64,000 nt of DNA. Origin: Candidatus Cloacimonadota bacterium. Its GTDB lineage: Bacteria; Muiribacteriota; UBA6191. Shown piece by piece: positions 36,345 through 45,171 of this stretch (position 1 is the first letter of the stretch; every line of letters begins with the position of its first letter). Below the pieces are notes generated by a model. It ran no database searches. It saw only the letters and a list, made by a program, of their open reading frames with translations, and had not been told where the DNA came from. Location: NCBI GenBank assembly GCA_002402105.1, contig NVVD01000014.1, forward strand, positions 21,874-85,873. The letters are read 5' to 3'. The position numbers and the translations under genes were made by a program.

Positions 36345-37619
36345 CTATGTTAGTTTTACAAAACCTTCTGGCTCTGAGCTACCAACAACCACACGAACCA
36401 TATTTTGCGGGTCTAAATATTGATTTGCTACATCAAATATATCATCTAAAGTAATCGATTGTATTTCACTTTGTTGCTTTAATAAAAAGTCATTTTCTAG
36501 TGAGTATATATCCATTTCTAACAAATATCTAGCAATCGAACTATTACCTTCAATAGAAAAGTACATTGCACCCTTTAAATAAGATTTCACATCATCTAGC
36601 TCTTTTTGATTTACCTTATTTATTTTTAAATCTAAAATTACTTTTTCTATCTCATTTACAGCATTCAATACATTTTCTGGACGAGTACCCATTTGAATAT
36701 TTAAACAACCAGGATACCATGAGCTCGTAGATGAAATATCGCCATATATACTATAACAAAGTCCCAATTCTTCTCTTAGTCTTTTACAAAGTCTATTTAC
36801 AAAACCACTACCATAACCAAGGATATAATCTAACACTCTTAGTTTTATATAATCTTTAGAATGTCTTTTTACGCCTAAATGCCCCATAACTAATGAAGAT
36901 TTTTTCTTATCTTTAACTACGCAAAAAGATGAGTTTTGTTTCAAATAATCATATTCTTGAATATTTTGTTTATAGTTAGATGTGAAACCCTCTTGTATTC
37001 GATTTTTTTCTAAAGTAGATCTAAAAGTTGTTTCACAGAAATTTCCAGAAGCATAAATTGATAAATTTGACCAATTTAAAACCTCTTTTATATATTGTGA
37101 AACTTCTTGAAATTTTAACTTTTTTAAAGTCTCTACATCTCCGCCTACCCGATGCGCATATGGGGTACCTTTATAAACTTTTTTCACAAACTCTAAGTAA
37201 GCTAAACTATCACCATCATCTAAAAGCGATTGAAGCTGATCTACTTCATTTTTCAATAGTTTTTGAAATCGATTTTCGTCGGGAGTTGAATAATTTACTA
37301 ATTCAGATAACAAATACAAAAGTTTTTCTAAAGAAGACTTCATAGCCGTAAATGAAAAGCCATCAGCTGTAAGATTTAATTCAATTCCTGACCCTTCTAA
37401 ATAACGATTAAATCCGTCAAAAGATAAAGATTTTGTACCTTCTAAAAGCATTTTTAAAGCAATATATGCGCAACCATGAGTTATTTGCCCATCATAAAGA
37501 TGAGCAGAAGGCCACTTTAGCCTTACAACAAATACATTATTTAACTCTCTTTTAAATAAATGTAATTTAGTGCCTCCATCATAAGACATAATTTGAGGTT
37601 CAATTAAAAAAGGGGTCAT
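36345..37619 (-). CDS. M16 family peptidase homologue without the zinc motif (structural partner)
   Basis: A 424-residue M16 protein. The start at 37619 is preferred: its ATG overlaps the upstream stop (ATGA) and a GGAGG lies 7 bases before it; a longer in-frame start at 37634 has no such support. Where the catalytic partner reads HFLEH, this protein reads YIALK in the matched context G-x-A-[YIALK]-M, so metal binding is lost. It keeps the C-terminal RLREELGLCYSIYG block with the Arg/Tyr pair that catalytic subunits of two-protein M16 enzymes often lack. This is the layout of heterodimeric M16B enzymes, in which the second subunit shapes the substrate chamber. It is cytosolic or periplasmic; no signal peptide is visible. 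Confidence 0.88.
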   Translation of the reverse strand: MTPFLIEPQIMSYDGGTKLHLFKRELNNVFVVRLKWPSAHLYDGQITHGCAYIALKMLLEGTKSLSFDGFNRYLEGSGIELNLTADGFSFTAMKSSLEKLLYLLSELVNYSTPDENRFQKLLKNEVDQLQSLLDDGDSLAYLEFVKKVYKGTPYAHRVGGDVETLKKLKFQEVSQYIKEVLNWSNLSIYASGNFCETTFRSTLEKNRIQEGFTSNYKQNIQEYDYLKQNSSFCVVKDKKKSSLVMGHLGVKRHSKDYIKLRVLDYILGYGSGFVNRLCKRLREELGLCYSIYGDISSTSSWYPGCLNIQMGTRPENVLNAVNEIEKVILDLKINKVNQKELDDVKSYLKGAMYFSIEGNSSIARYLLEMDIYSLENDFLLKQQSEIQSITLDDIFDVANQYLDPQNMVRVVVGSSEPEGFVKLT

Positions 37620-38893
37620 TTCATATCCTCCCACAAAAATATATTTGGGATTTCGTCTTCTGCATCCTTAACAATGCCTAATACTTGCATTGAAGGTTTA
37701 AAATATTCACAAACAAAACTTTTCATATCTGACTCTGTTATATCTTTAAAAAGACCTTCTAATGATTGATACTCACTTAAAGCTTCCCCATTTTTTGAAT
37801 AAAAAGTAAACGGAATCAAACTCATTGTATAATCATCTAGTTTTTCTTGCTCCATATAAAAATTTGATAATGCTTTTGTTTTGGCAATTTCAAACTCTTC
37901 TTTATTAAAAGCACCTTCAAGCATTTTATTTAGTTCTTGATAAATTAAAGTTAAAACTTTTGAAGAGTCTTTTATATCCTTTAGTTCGAAATTAAAAAAG
38001 AAAGCCCCTCCCTCTACTTGCGAATCACAAAAAGATTGGACATTATTTACTAAATCATTTTCTTCACATAAAATTTGATAAAATCTACAAATTTTACCTC
38101 CACTTAAGTACTCATCTAAGACATTAGATAAAGCATAGTTTTTAGTAGAAAAACCACAACTTGGAAACCCTATTTGTAAATTAGGATATTCAACTTCCAT
38201 TTCTTTTATTAGTTTTCTATCACTTAAGTCATATGTTCTAATATTTGTACTTCTAGCTATTTTTTTTGATGGAAACTTAGATAACTCTTTTTTTATAGTT
38301 TCTTTGGCAGAACTTATATCAAAGTCACCTATTAAAATCAAAGTAGCATTTGAAGGATTATAATATTTATCATAAAAACCTTGCATAATTTCAAGAGACA
38401 TATCATCAAGGGTTTTTTCGTAGCCTAAAACTGGATGAAAATAACCTCCTGACTTACTATAAAGTGACTCATACATAGAATCATACAAAATTTCTTGAGG
38501 CTCATCTTGATACATTTTTAGCTCTTCAATTACTACTTGTTTTTCTGAATCAAACTCTCCTTGTTTTAAATCAAGATTAATCATTCTATCTTTTTCAATT
38601 AGTAAAGCCTCTTGCCAAGAGTCCTTAGGTAATAAATGATAATAAGCAGTATAGTCTTTACAAGTATAAGCATTATTTTCTCCACCAGATACATGAGAAA
38701 ATAAATCTATCGCACCCAATGAATAATTTTTACTACCCTTAAACATCATATGCTCTAAAAAGTGAGCGACTCCCTGCTCTTGTTTTGACTCATCAAATGA
38801 GCCAACTCCATAGACCATTGTTATAGAAACAAGAGGTAGGTTTTTTTTGAGGAATAAATAAACGGATAATCCATTTTCGAGTTTGTAAAACAT
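37616..38893 (-). CDS. Zinc-dependent M16 family peptidase, catalytic subunit
   Basis: A 425-residue M16 (insulinase/processing peptidase) protein. The inverted zinc motif HFLEH is at residues 44-48 and the third ligand Glu124 sits in VVIEELKMYQDEP, 76 residues later, as the family requires. The C-terminal half where the Arg/Tyr pair should be is degenerate (KICRFYQILCEENDL), which fits a need for the downstream partner gene. The enzyme degrades or processes small peptides. An AAGGA ribosome binding site precedes the ATG. The partner gene overlaps by 4 bases, so the two subunits are likely made in equal amounts. Confidence 0.93.
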   Translation of the reverse strand: MFYKLENGLSVYLFLKKNLPLVSITMVYGVGSFDESKQEQGVAHFLEHMMFKGSKNYSLGAIDLFSHVSGGENNAYTCKDYTAYYHLLPKDSWQEALLIEKDRMINLDLKQGEFDSEKQVVIEELKMYQDEPQEILYDSMYESLYSKSGGYFHPVLGYEKTLDDMSLEIMQGFYDKYYNPSNATLILIGDFDISSAKETIKKELSKFPSKKIARSTNIRTYDLSDRKLIKEMEVEYPNLQIGFPSCGFSTKNYALSNVLDEYLSGGKICRFYQILCEENDLVNNVQSFCDSQVEGGAFFFNFELKDIKDSSKVLTLIYQELNKMLEGAFNKEEFEIAKTKALSNFYMEQEKLDDYTMSLIPFTFYSKNGEALSEYQSLEGLFKDITESDMKSFVCEYFKPSMQVLGIVKDAEDEIPNIFLWEDMK

Positions 38894-38973
38894 TTGTATC
38901 CTTAGTCATTTAATAATATTGAATTTAAAACTATACTTAAAATAATAAATCTAAGCAATGGTGTCTCTATTAT

Positions 38974-39969
38974 TTATATTGCTAAAAAGTCAATTAAGTC
39001 ATTGATTCTATCTAAATTTAATGTATCTTTTAAAGATTTTATTTGTGGATATAAATCTTGTTTTTTTCTATGAAAAATTGATAAAATCACATTTTCTAAA
39101 AACTTTTCAAAACCTATCCGTCTTATGGGGCTGCCTTCAAAAAACTTTAAAAAAGTATCCTCTGTTAAAGATAAAAAAGCTTCATCATTATAGTTTTTTC
39201 TCGGTAAAAAATCTTTCAATGAAGCTTCTTTAGAAAAACGGTTAAATGGGCAACAGGTCTGACAATCATCACAGCCATATATCCAATGACTCCCATTTAC
39301 TAAATTAAGCTCTTGCAGTGATTTCTTTTCAATGCTTTGATAAGAAATACAAAGCCTTGGGTCCATTTTATAAGCTTCTGTAATAGCATTAGTTGGACAA
39401 GCATCTATACAACGAGTACAAGTACCACAGTGATCTGTAGGTAACTGATACTTTGGTCCATCATAATTTATCATTAATGAACCTAAAAAAAAGTAGGAAC
39501 CATGTTTTTTATTTATAAAATTTGTACTTTTACCAATCCAGCCTAAATTTGAATAAGAACTAATAAACTTTTCACTTATTGGCCCCGTATCACAGTACCA
39601 CTTTCCTTCTAAATCAGAGTATTCCTCTTTTAATGAAAAGTATAACTTTTTTAAACTCTTCCATAATACTTTGTGATAATCTCGGCCTTGTGAATACAAA
39701 GAAATATGATTTTTTTTAGAGGCTTCCAATGACTCCTTTGAATAATATGGCAATAAAACAAGTATCACACTTTTATACTCTTGATAAGCATTTTTAATAT
39801 CTAAACGCTTATCAAAGGTATTACTCATCCATTGCATCTCACCATATTTTTCATCTTGCATCCATGATTTTAAATAGTCATTTTGTGGAATATCTTGAAA
39901 TGAAATATGATCGTAATCTAAAAAACCATATGATTTTATTAATTTATCTAATTTTAACTTATCTATCAT
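38974..39969 (-). CDS. queG: Epoxyqueuosine reductase
   Basis: A 331-residue cobalamin- and iron-sulfur-dependent enzyme that performs the last step of queuosine synthesis on tRNA. Two ferredoxin-type clusters are visible: CGTCTRCIDACPTNAI near 176-191 and CDDCQTCCPFNR near 233-244. The preceding KWYCDTGPISEK and WIGKSTNFI blocks are typical of QueG. It overlaps the upstream membrane protein gene by 4 bases (ATGA). It lies 80 bases before the M16 operon and may be co-transcribed with it. The usual length is about 340-380, so this copy is slightly short but complete. Confidence 0.93.
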   Translation of the reverse strand: MIDKLKLDKLIKSYGFLDYDHISFQDIPQNDYLKSWMQDEKYGEMQWMSNTFDKRLDIKNAYQEYKSVILVLLPYYSKESLEASKKNHISLYSQGRDYHKVLWKSLKKLYFSLKEEYSDLEGKWYCDTGPISEKFISSYSNLGWIGKSTNFINKKHGSYFFLGSLMINYDGPKYQLPTDHCGTCTRCIDACPTNAITEAYKMDPRLCISYQSIEKKSLQELNLVNGSHWIYGCDDCQTCCPFNRFSKEASLKDFLPRKNYNDEAFLSLTEDTFLKFFEGSPIRRIGFEKFLENVILSIFHRKKQDLYPQIKSLKDTLNLDRINDLIDFLAI

Positions 39970-41228
39970 TTTGAATTTGTAATTTTTAAAAGGTGTTTTA
40001 AGCTATCTCTAACATCAATCATTTTACTATAAGACTCTTTTGATATTTTTTCTAACTCTTTTACTGGAAATAACATTAGTAAAGAGCACAACAATATAGG
40101 ATGTAAATACAATTTCAATAATTTTTGTTTTATTAAAATTACTAAAGAAATAATAAAAGCCAAAACTATCATAAAAAATATAGGTAATAATCTTTCATGG
40201 TAATTTTGAGGTAAAACTAAATAACCTGATAAAACCAAAATTAAACTACCAAAGTTTAAGACTATATTTTCTTTTAATTTATAATTTTCATCATTGCTTA
40301 CATAAAATGAATATAATCCCACAAGCATTAGCGAGTTATATGCAATAAAAGTATAACTCTGTAAAGTTGGAATAGAATAAAAAACACTTAAATATCCTAA
40401 TGATAAAAATAAAATTGAAGATAAGTTTGGCATATTAGTTTTACTTATAAATTGACTAAATCCATACATTAACAAAAACCATATCATAAAAAATTGGAAA
40501 ACCTTTAATAAATCTAAGCATAAAGCAATATCTCTATAAACCATTAAAAACATAAGAGTCGATGTAAATAAGTGTAATAAAAATAGTCCCAAATAATAAA
40601 AATAAAACAGTCTATGTTTATGGCTTTCTAATCTATCCCAGTACATCGAACAAGAAGCCAAAGTAAAAAAACCTAAAAAAATATGAGTGAAAAATAATAC
40701 CCTTGATAATACAAAATGTAAATCTAACAATGAGTATAAAGAAAAGAAAAATAAAGTAATCAACACCCAGTGTAATAAACTAATCAGATTTGTTTTTTTC
40801 TTTTTATGAAAATAAAAAATAGGAGCTATAAAAGCTCCTGTTATAAAAGCATTGAACGAATGTAGTAATACTGTTTGACCTAGTGAAAACAATGATAGAA
40901 TCAAAAATAATAATGAATATTCTTTTGAAGTAAAACTTTTATCACTAAATCTTAAAATAAATACGGTAAACACAATAACTAAAAATCTGCTTATGGCTAG
41001 TATAGGATGAATTGAAAAACTATCATGCATTAAAAATTCAGTACTATTTAATTGCACCCAAGCTATCATAAACAACCAAGAAAAAATCCCGTATAATATA
41101 AATTTGAAACTTGCTTTTTTTACATCTTTTAAAAAGAAAAATAAAATAGATGCAACTAAAGACAAACACTCAAATTTAGCTAGTTTTAATAAAATATTAA
41201 CATCAAAAGGATATATAACTGTTTCCAT
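39966..41228 (-). CDS. Polytopic membrane protein, unknown function
   Basis: About 420 residues with roughly twelve hydrophobic segments separated by short loops, rich in Phe, Leu and Ile. The start at 41228 (METVIYPFD) is preferred over an ATG at 41264 because AGG lies 7 bases upstream of it and nothing resembling a ribosome binding site precedes the earlier one. I see no transporter signature or conserved charged residues that would name a family. Its stop overlaps queG. A link to queG, for example uptake of a queuosine precursor, would be speculation; the sequence does not look like a known QueT or YhhQ protein. Confidence 0.7.
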   Translation of the reverse strand: METVIYPFDVNILLKLAKFECLSLVASILFFFLKDVKKASFKFILYGIFSWLFMIAWVQLNSTEFLMHDSFSIHPILAISRFLVIVFTVFILRFSDKSFTSKEYSLLFLILSLFSLGQTVLLHSFNAFITGAFIAPIFYFHKKKKTNLISLLHWVLITLFFFSLYSLLDLHFVLSRVLFFTHIFLGFFTLASCSMYWDRLESHKHRLFYFYYLGLFLLHLFTSTLMFLMVYRDIALCLDLLKVFQFFMIWFLLMYGFSQFISKTNMPNLSSILFLSLGYLSVFYSIPTLQSYTFIAYNSLMLVGLYSFYVSNDENYKLKENIVLNFGSLILVLSGYLVLPQNYHERLLPIFFMIVLAFIISLVILIKQKLLKLYLHPILLCSLLMLFPVKELEKISKESYSKMIDVRDSLKHLLKITNSK

Positions 41229-41336
41229 ATCTTTACCTACCTCAATGGCATTAAAAAAAGCCATACCAATTATTTGGTATAGCTTTTTAAATTGATATCT
41301 AATTAGTTTTTATCTAAAAAGTTATCCTTATCACTT

Positions 41337-43943
41337 TTAATAGCGAGACTGTCTCTTAGGAAAGTAAAATCTATCGTTACCTTTGATTAAAACCACTTTT
41401 TCCATTTCTTCGATTGAAGACAGCATATTTTGTAAATGTTGCCTTTGCTCAGAAGCTGTAAATTTTGTTGATTTTTTAGTCACTTTTAAACTTTTAATTA
41501 GAGATTCTTTTAATAATGATATAGAAAATTTAGAGTAACTCTCAACTCTAGGTATAAAAAATAATTGTTTTTTAAGACTATAATCTATTAATTTTTTTAA
41601 AAAGTACTTTTGATTACTCATAGTAACAACAGATATAGTACGCTTTTCACCCTTTGCTAAAGCATTAATATCTTGAAAAACCATCTCATGAAAGGCCTCA
41701 AATACATCCGCTAAACTTAAAGTTTTATCAGCAACTTTTTCATGAAACTCTACTATATTTGTAATTGTTGTCCTGTTAAAAACTTTTTCTATTACAGCTT
41801 TTCTTGCAAGAGTTAAATAAATAGTTGTATCAATAGGTCCTTGTTGTCCCCATGAAAAAGCATTTGATCTAGCTTTCATCAATAATGATTTAGGAATCTC
41901 TAAAACCCCATCTTTAAATACATAATCTTTTAAAAACTTTAGAGCTTTTACTTGCTTGTCATAAGAAACAGGTACAAATGGTAACTTAGCATCTTTATCA
42001 TTTACATGATCTCTATTATGATAAACACCACCAATTAATTTTGCTGGTAGTTGCACCTTTGAATAATATGTATAAATTAATTCTCTTAATATAGAAGAGA
42101 ATTTATGATAACTATCACCCGTAGTTACTAAATCTTTTTCAACAGATTTTAAAAGTCTTTGAGTTAATTTAATTTTATCTTCAGCATAAGCAACCAAATC
42201 ATCACCAATATCCCAAATAGCTGCATGAGGGTCTCCACTACCAACATAAGCATCTTCATCTGTTCCGTAGTCTAAACCTTTTGCTCTTACCTGTTGAGCA
42301 ATTTTATCTAACTCTTTAGCTACATCTTTTTTAATCGTTTTATAACCATATTCAATAGCCAAATAATCATATTCACCTAATGAGTCATTATAATATTTAG
42401 TTTGTTTCTCTGGGTCTACTGATATGTACATATCTCCATAGTCCATCACAGAGCTAAATAGTTGGTTTTCTTTTAGCCACTTTGGGTCTTGTATTTTTTT
42501 ATAAGAAACAACAGAAGATGCTTTAAAGTTATGTCTTAAACCAAGAGTATGCCCAACTTCGTGCATCACTACATCTTTAATATAACCACCAATAAATTTT
42601 TCTTTCCATTTTTTATAATCTTTACCCGATAACTTTTTATTAACTTGTGCAGAAATTAAAGCAAAATCTTTAGAAATATTTTTACCTTTATAAACATCAC
42701 AAAAATGTACTCCATTTTTATGTAAAAGCTCTTTTAAATCTTCTCTTTTTTTGTTTTTTGCTTGTACACCTGGGCCAAATAGCTCTGCATCACTCTCTAA
42801 AGATGTAACCCAACCAGCTGTCATTAAAATATCAGCATCTAAAATTTCACCACTTTGTGGGTTTGTTCGAGCGGGGCCAACACCTAATCCAAAATCAAGA
42901 GCAGCCCAAGTAATAGTAGAGTATCTAATATCTGCTGGCTCCCAGTTTTCTCCTGCTACTGGTAGTCTTGCCTCAACAGCACCAACAAAACCTTGCTTTT
43001 CAAAAGCTTTATTCCATTCAAGTACACCAGCCCTTACATATTTTCTCCACTTATATGGAATTGTTTTATCTAAATGATAAACAATAGGTTTTTTTACCAC
43101 ACTCATTTCAGAAGATGGATCTGCTTTTTCTAAATTCCATCGAATGATGTTTCTTTCAACTCCACGATCTTTAGATAATTTTGAAAAGTTTTTATACTCA
43201 TGTAAAAAATAACCTATTCGATCATCAGCTTTTCTTTTTTTGAAAGAAGATTTTTTCTTTTTTGCTATTGAAAAATGCATTCTTAATTGATTAGAGTCCA
43301 TTACATATCGAAAGTCACCCCTTGTTCTTAGAGTTACTTGTAAATCAAGTTCAATATTATTCGGATAAGCTTTTACGCTATTCCAAAAACTTTTTGAGCT
43401 ATCTATTCCAGAAACTCCCATTCCGTAGGACAGCCAAGAAGGTAAAGCCCTTTCTGATTTAGAGTAAAAAAACTTATTTAAGTCTAATAAATATTTTGTT
43501 TCACCTTTATTTGCCGCTTTTATTGAAAACTGAGCAATTATAGAATCTAAATGAGTCTTCTTAAGGCTTGTCTCCATTGGAGTACCTTTTTTAGCCTTAA
43601 AATAATTATCTTTTTGAAATAAAAATATTTTTTTACCCACTTTTTTAAAATACAAAACTTGCTCATCAATTTGCCAGTTAGGCATAAAATAACCAAGTAC
43701 CCCAGCAGATAGACTAGTAAACAAATAAAATTCTTTATTTAACTTTGATTTTGGTAACTCTAAATAAACCTGATTATCTTCTTTATATAAATTAAAATAA
43801 CCACTAATTTTTTTAGCTTTTTTAATTTTTTTACTTAATTCAGGAAACTTTGGTTTCTCTTTTTCTTTAGTTTTATCTTTAGCTGCAAAACTGCTTTGAG
43901 TCAATAAACCCAAAACCAAAAACATACCTAACAATTTTCTCAT
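41337..43943 (-). CDS. Exported zinc metalloprotease of the DUF5117/DUF5118 type
   Basis: About 868 residues. The start at 43943 is chosen over 43976 because AAAGGA lies 6 bases upstream and the signal peptide (MRKLLGMFLVLGLLTQSSF) begins there. DUF5118/5117-like N-terminal beta domains fill about 30-370. The catalytic motif HEVGHTLGLRHNF near 452-464 is the extended HExxHxxGxxH zinc site, followed by SVMDYGD, the expected Met-turn. The C-terminal 350 residues are helical and fit DUF5117-family C-terminal region. It is probably periplasmic or secreted. The substrate is unknown. The gene stands alone, with an unexplained 339-base leader region upstream. Confidence 0.9.
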   Translation of the reverse strand: MRKLLGMFLVLGLLTQSSFAAKDKTKEKEKPKFPELSKKIKKAKKISGYFNLYKEDNQVYLELPKSKLNKEFYLFTSLSAGVLGYFMPNWQIDEQVLYFKKVGKKIFLFQKDNYFKAKKGTPMETSLKKTHLDSIIAQFSIKAANKGETKYLLDLNKFFYSKSERALPSWLSYGMGVSGIDSSKSFWNSVKAYPNNIELDLQVTLRTRGDFRYVMDSNQLRMHFSIAKKKKSSFKKRKADDRIGYFLHEYKNFSKLSKDRGVERNIIRWNLEKADPSSEMSVVKKPIVYHLDKTIPYKWRKYVRAGVLEWNKAFEKQGFVGAVEARLPVAGENWEPADIRYSTITWAALDFGLGVGPARTNPQSGEILDADILMTAGWVTSLESDAELFGPGVQAKNKKREDLKELLHKNGVHFCDVYKGKNISKDFALISAQVNKKLSGKDYKKWKEKFIGGYIKDVVMHEVGHTLGLRHNFKASSVVSYKKIQDPKWLKENQLFSSVMDYGDMYISVDPEKQTKYYNDSLGEYDYLAIEYGYKTIKKDVAKELDKIAQQVRAKGLDYGTDEDAYVGSGDPHAAIWDIGDDLVAYAEDKIKLTQRLLKSVEKDLVTTGDSYHKFSSILRELIYTYYSKVQLPAKLIGGVYHNRDHVNDKDAKLPFVPVSYDKQVKALKFLKDYVFKDGVLEIPKSLLMKARSNAFSWGQQGPIDTTIYLTLARKAVIEKVFNRTTITNIVEFHEKVADKTLSLADVFEAFHEMVFQDINALAKGEKRTISVVTMSNQKYFLKKLIDYSLKKQLFFIPRVESYSKFSISLLKESLIKSLKVTKKSTKFTASEQRQHLQNMLSSIEEMEKVVLIKGNDRFYFPKRQSRY

Positions 43944-44282
43944 AACTTTCCTTTGTATTCTTATAACTTTTAGCAAATGACTAAAAGCTCTTAATATGTC
44001 CTATAAAATAAATTTTATCTAAATTTTTACACATTTTAAAGGTGACCACTTAATAATAAATATAGTCAAACCAATACTAGCATTACCTACAAACCAAGGT
44101 TACAGATAATGATTGTATTTTACTCTTTTCATTTTCGACTAGTAGTTTACTACTTAAGAAAATGAGGAAGAGTAAAAGACATTCGTTAGATGCGACCGCA
44201 TAAAAGAAAGCCCCCCGAAGAATCGATACACTTTTCTTTATATAAAGCTTTCAAACTTTACAAAACAATCACACCCAAACAA
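43944..44282. other. 339-base gap between the metalloprotease and the DUF350 locus
   Basis: No protein gene is convincing here. It holds the leader of the metalloprotease gene, a 60-base hairpin (44118-44177, listed separately), and a short G-rich/C-rich patch at about 44210-44216 (CCCCCC), which is unusual in this AT-rich sequence. Seven bases after the hairpin an inner GCGACCGC sits near 44191. On the minus strand GAAAGC (44248-44253 region) and GCTTTC (near 44206-44211) could pair over 40 bases. This looks more like a structured RNA or an old element than filler. Confidence 0.5.
44118..44177. ncRNA. Long hairpin, possible small RNA or structured 3' end
   Basis: Arms TTTTACTCTTTTCATTTTC (44118-44136) and the mirrored segment at 44158-44177 pair almost fully, with a short bulge and G-U pairs. 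An inner stem AGTAG/CTACT (44141-44145, 44150-44154) closes the loop. There is no T-run for a standard terminator, and either strand could be the transcribed one. The family, if any, is unknown to me. Confidence 0.4.
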
Positions 44283-44573
44283 TTAGTGGAGCATTGTGCC
44301 TAGTAGGTATGCCACTCCAACCATAAAAGTCATATCTAATAAACCAACAACAGGGTTATCAGTATCTAAAAAATCTTTTTTGAAATTTCTTTTCGCAAAT
44401 ACTTCAATAAAAACTGTGAAACATTTTCGAGCAATTAAAATAAAAACTATCATAATGATTAAATAGTAATAAGTATCTACCCCAGTTTTAAAGAAATGCT
44501 CTCCTTGCTCAAATTGAGAAATTAAGCGACTTTGTAAGTATAAAACCCCAAACATAAAACCAACAAGAGACAT
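44283..44573 (-). CDS. DUF350 protein, 3' part of a split gene
   Basis: A 96-residue frame with three hydrophobic segments. The reading frame is open further upstream, to 44602, and there it encodes LFLDNNSGVG right before the MSLVGFMFGV start. That stretch matches the DN-x(3)-A-[x]-GF signature that opens a DUF350 repeat, so the ATG at 44573 is internal to a domain. The upstream 192-residue frame ends 20 bases earlier in another frame. A one-base change in the T-run at 44597-44602 would join the two into a normal double-DUF350 membrane protein of about 295 residues. So this is the back half of a broken, frameshifted or misassembled gene. DUF350 proteins are inner-membrane proteins of unclear function. 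Confidence 0.75.
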   Translation of the reverse strand: MSLVGFMFGVLYLQSRLISQFEQGEHFFKTGVDTYYYLIIMIVFILIARKCFTVFIEVFAKRNFKKDFLDTDNPVVGLLDMTFMVGVAYLLGTMLH

Positions 44574-44593
44574 TCCTACTCCAGAATTATTAT

Positions 44594-45169
44594 CTAAAAA
44601 TAACTAATAGCTCCCATACCAAAAACAGAGCCCATATTATAATAGCTCTCTATCTTATATAGATGTATACCTAAAAAGTCTTCTTGTAAAATCATAAAGT
44701 ACATAATTAGCATAAAACTAACTGAAAAAAATGAAGCTGCTAAATTATGCTGTACAAATATTTCATTATTAAACTTTACTTCGTCACCTTGTTGATCAAT
44801 TTGACCTTCAAACTTACTAGCAATCCACTTAGAAGCTAGGTATCTAAAAGTAAAAAAAACAAGGTTTGAAAATAAAATAGTGACTCCAACTGCTTCTAAG
44901 TCTAAAGCATAGTTAAAAACTATTTCGCCTTCTGCTGTTTTTTGTAATGCTCCCTCACCAGACATTGCACTAACAGCAATCATAATTTCCATGGTAAAAA
45001 AACAAGCTATTTCAAAACCTGCTGACATATTTTGCTCTTCAAAAATTGAATGAGCAACGTCATAACCCCTTGTAGCAACCTTGTCATAAACTAACCAACC
45101 TGTAAAATATATACAAGCAAAAGCAACAGCTACATATCCAAAATCATAAAATAAAACATTCCAATCCAT
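44594..45169 (-). CDS. DUF350 membrane protein, 5' part of a split gene
   Basis: A 191-residue frame starting at ATG 45169 (a GTG 15 bases upstream lies inside the previous gene and is less likely). It has five or six hydrophobic segments; the first four form one DUF350 repeat (about 1-110) with the acidic FEEQNMSAGFEIACFF block. The frame stops at TAG 44594-44596, immediately after GMGAISYF, in the middle of the second repeat. The missing half is encoded in the next frame downstream. The start lies 2 bases after the stop of the Ser/Arg-rich lipoprotein gene, so they form an operon. Whether both pieces are expressed is unknown. Confidence 0.75.
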   Translation of the reverse strand: MDWNVLFYDFGYVAVAFACIYFTGWLVYDKVATRGYDVAHSIFEEQNMSAGFEIACFFTMEIMIAVSAMSGEGALQKTAEGEIVFNYALDLEAVGVTILFSNLVFFTFRYLASKWIASKFEGQIDQQGDEVKFNNEIFVQHNLAASFFSVSFMLIMYFMILQEDFLGIHLYKIESYYNMGSVFGMGAISYF

Positions 45170-45171
45170 AA

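Noticed and set aside
44163-44204. A 13-codon frame beginning ATGAGGAAGAG inside the gap after the DUF350 locus, ending in a tmRNA-tag-like ATA stretch
   Set aside because: It has no ribosome binding site, overlaps the hairpin arm, and none of the 5' or 3' tRNA-like parts of a tmRNA are present.
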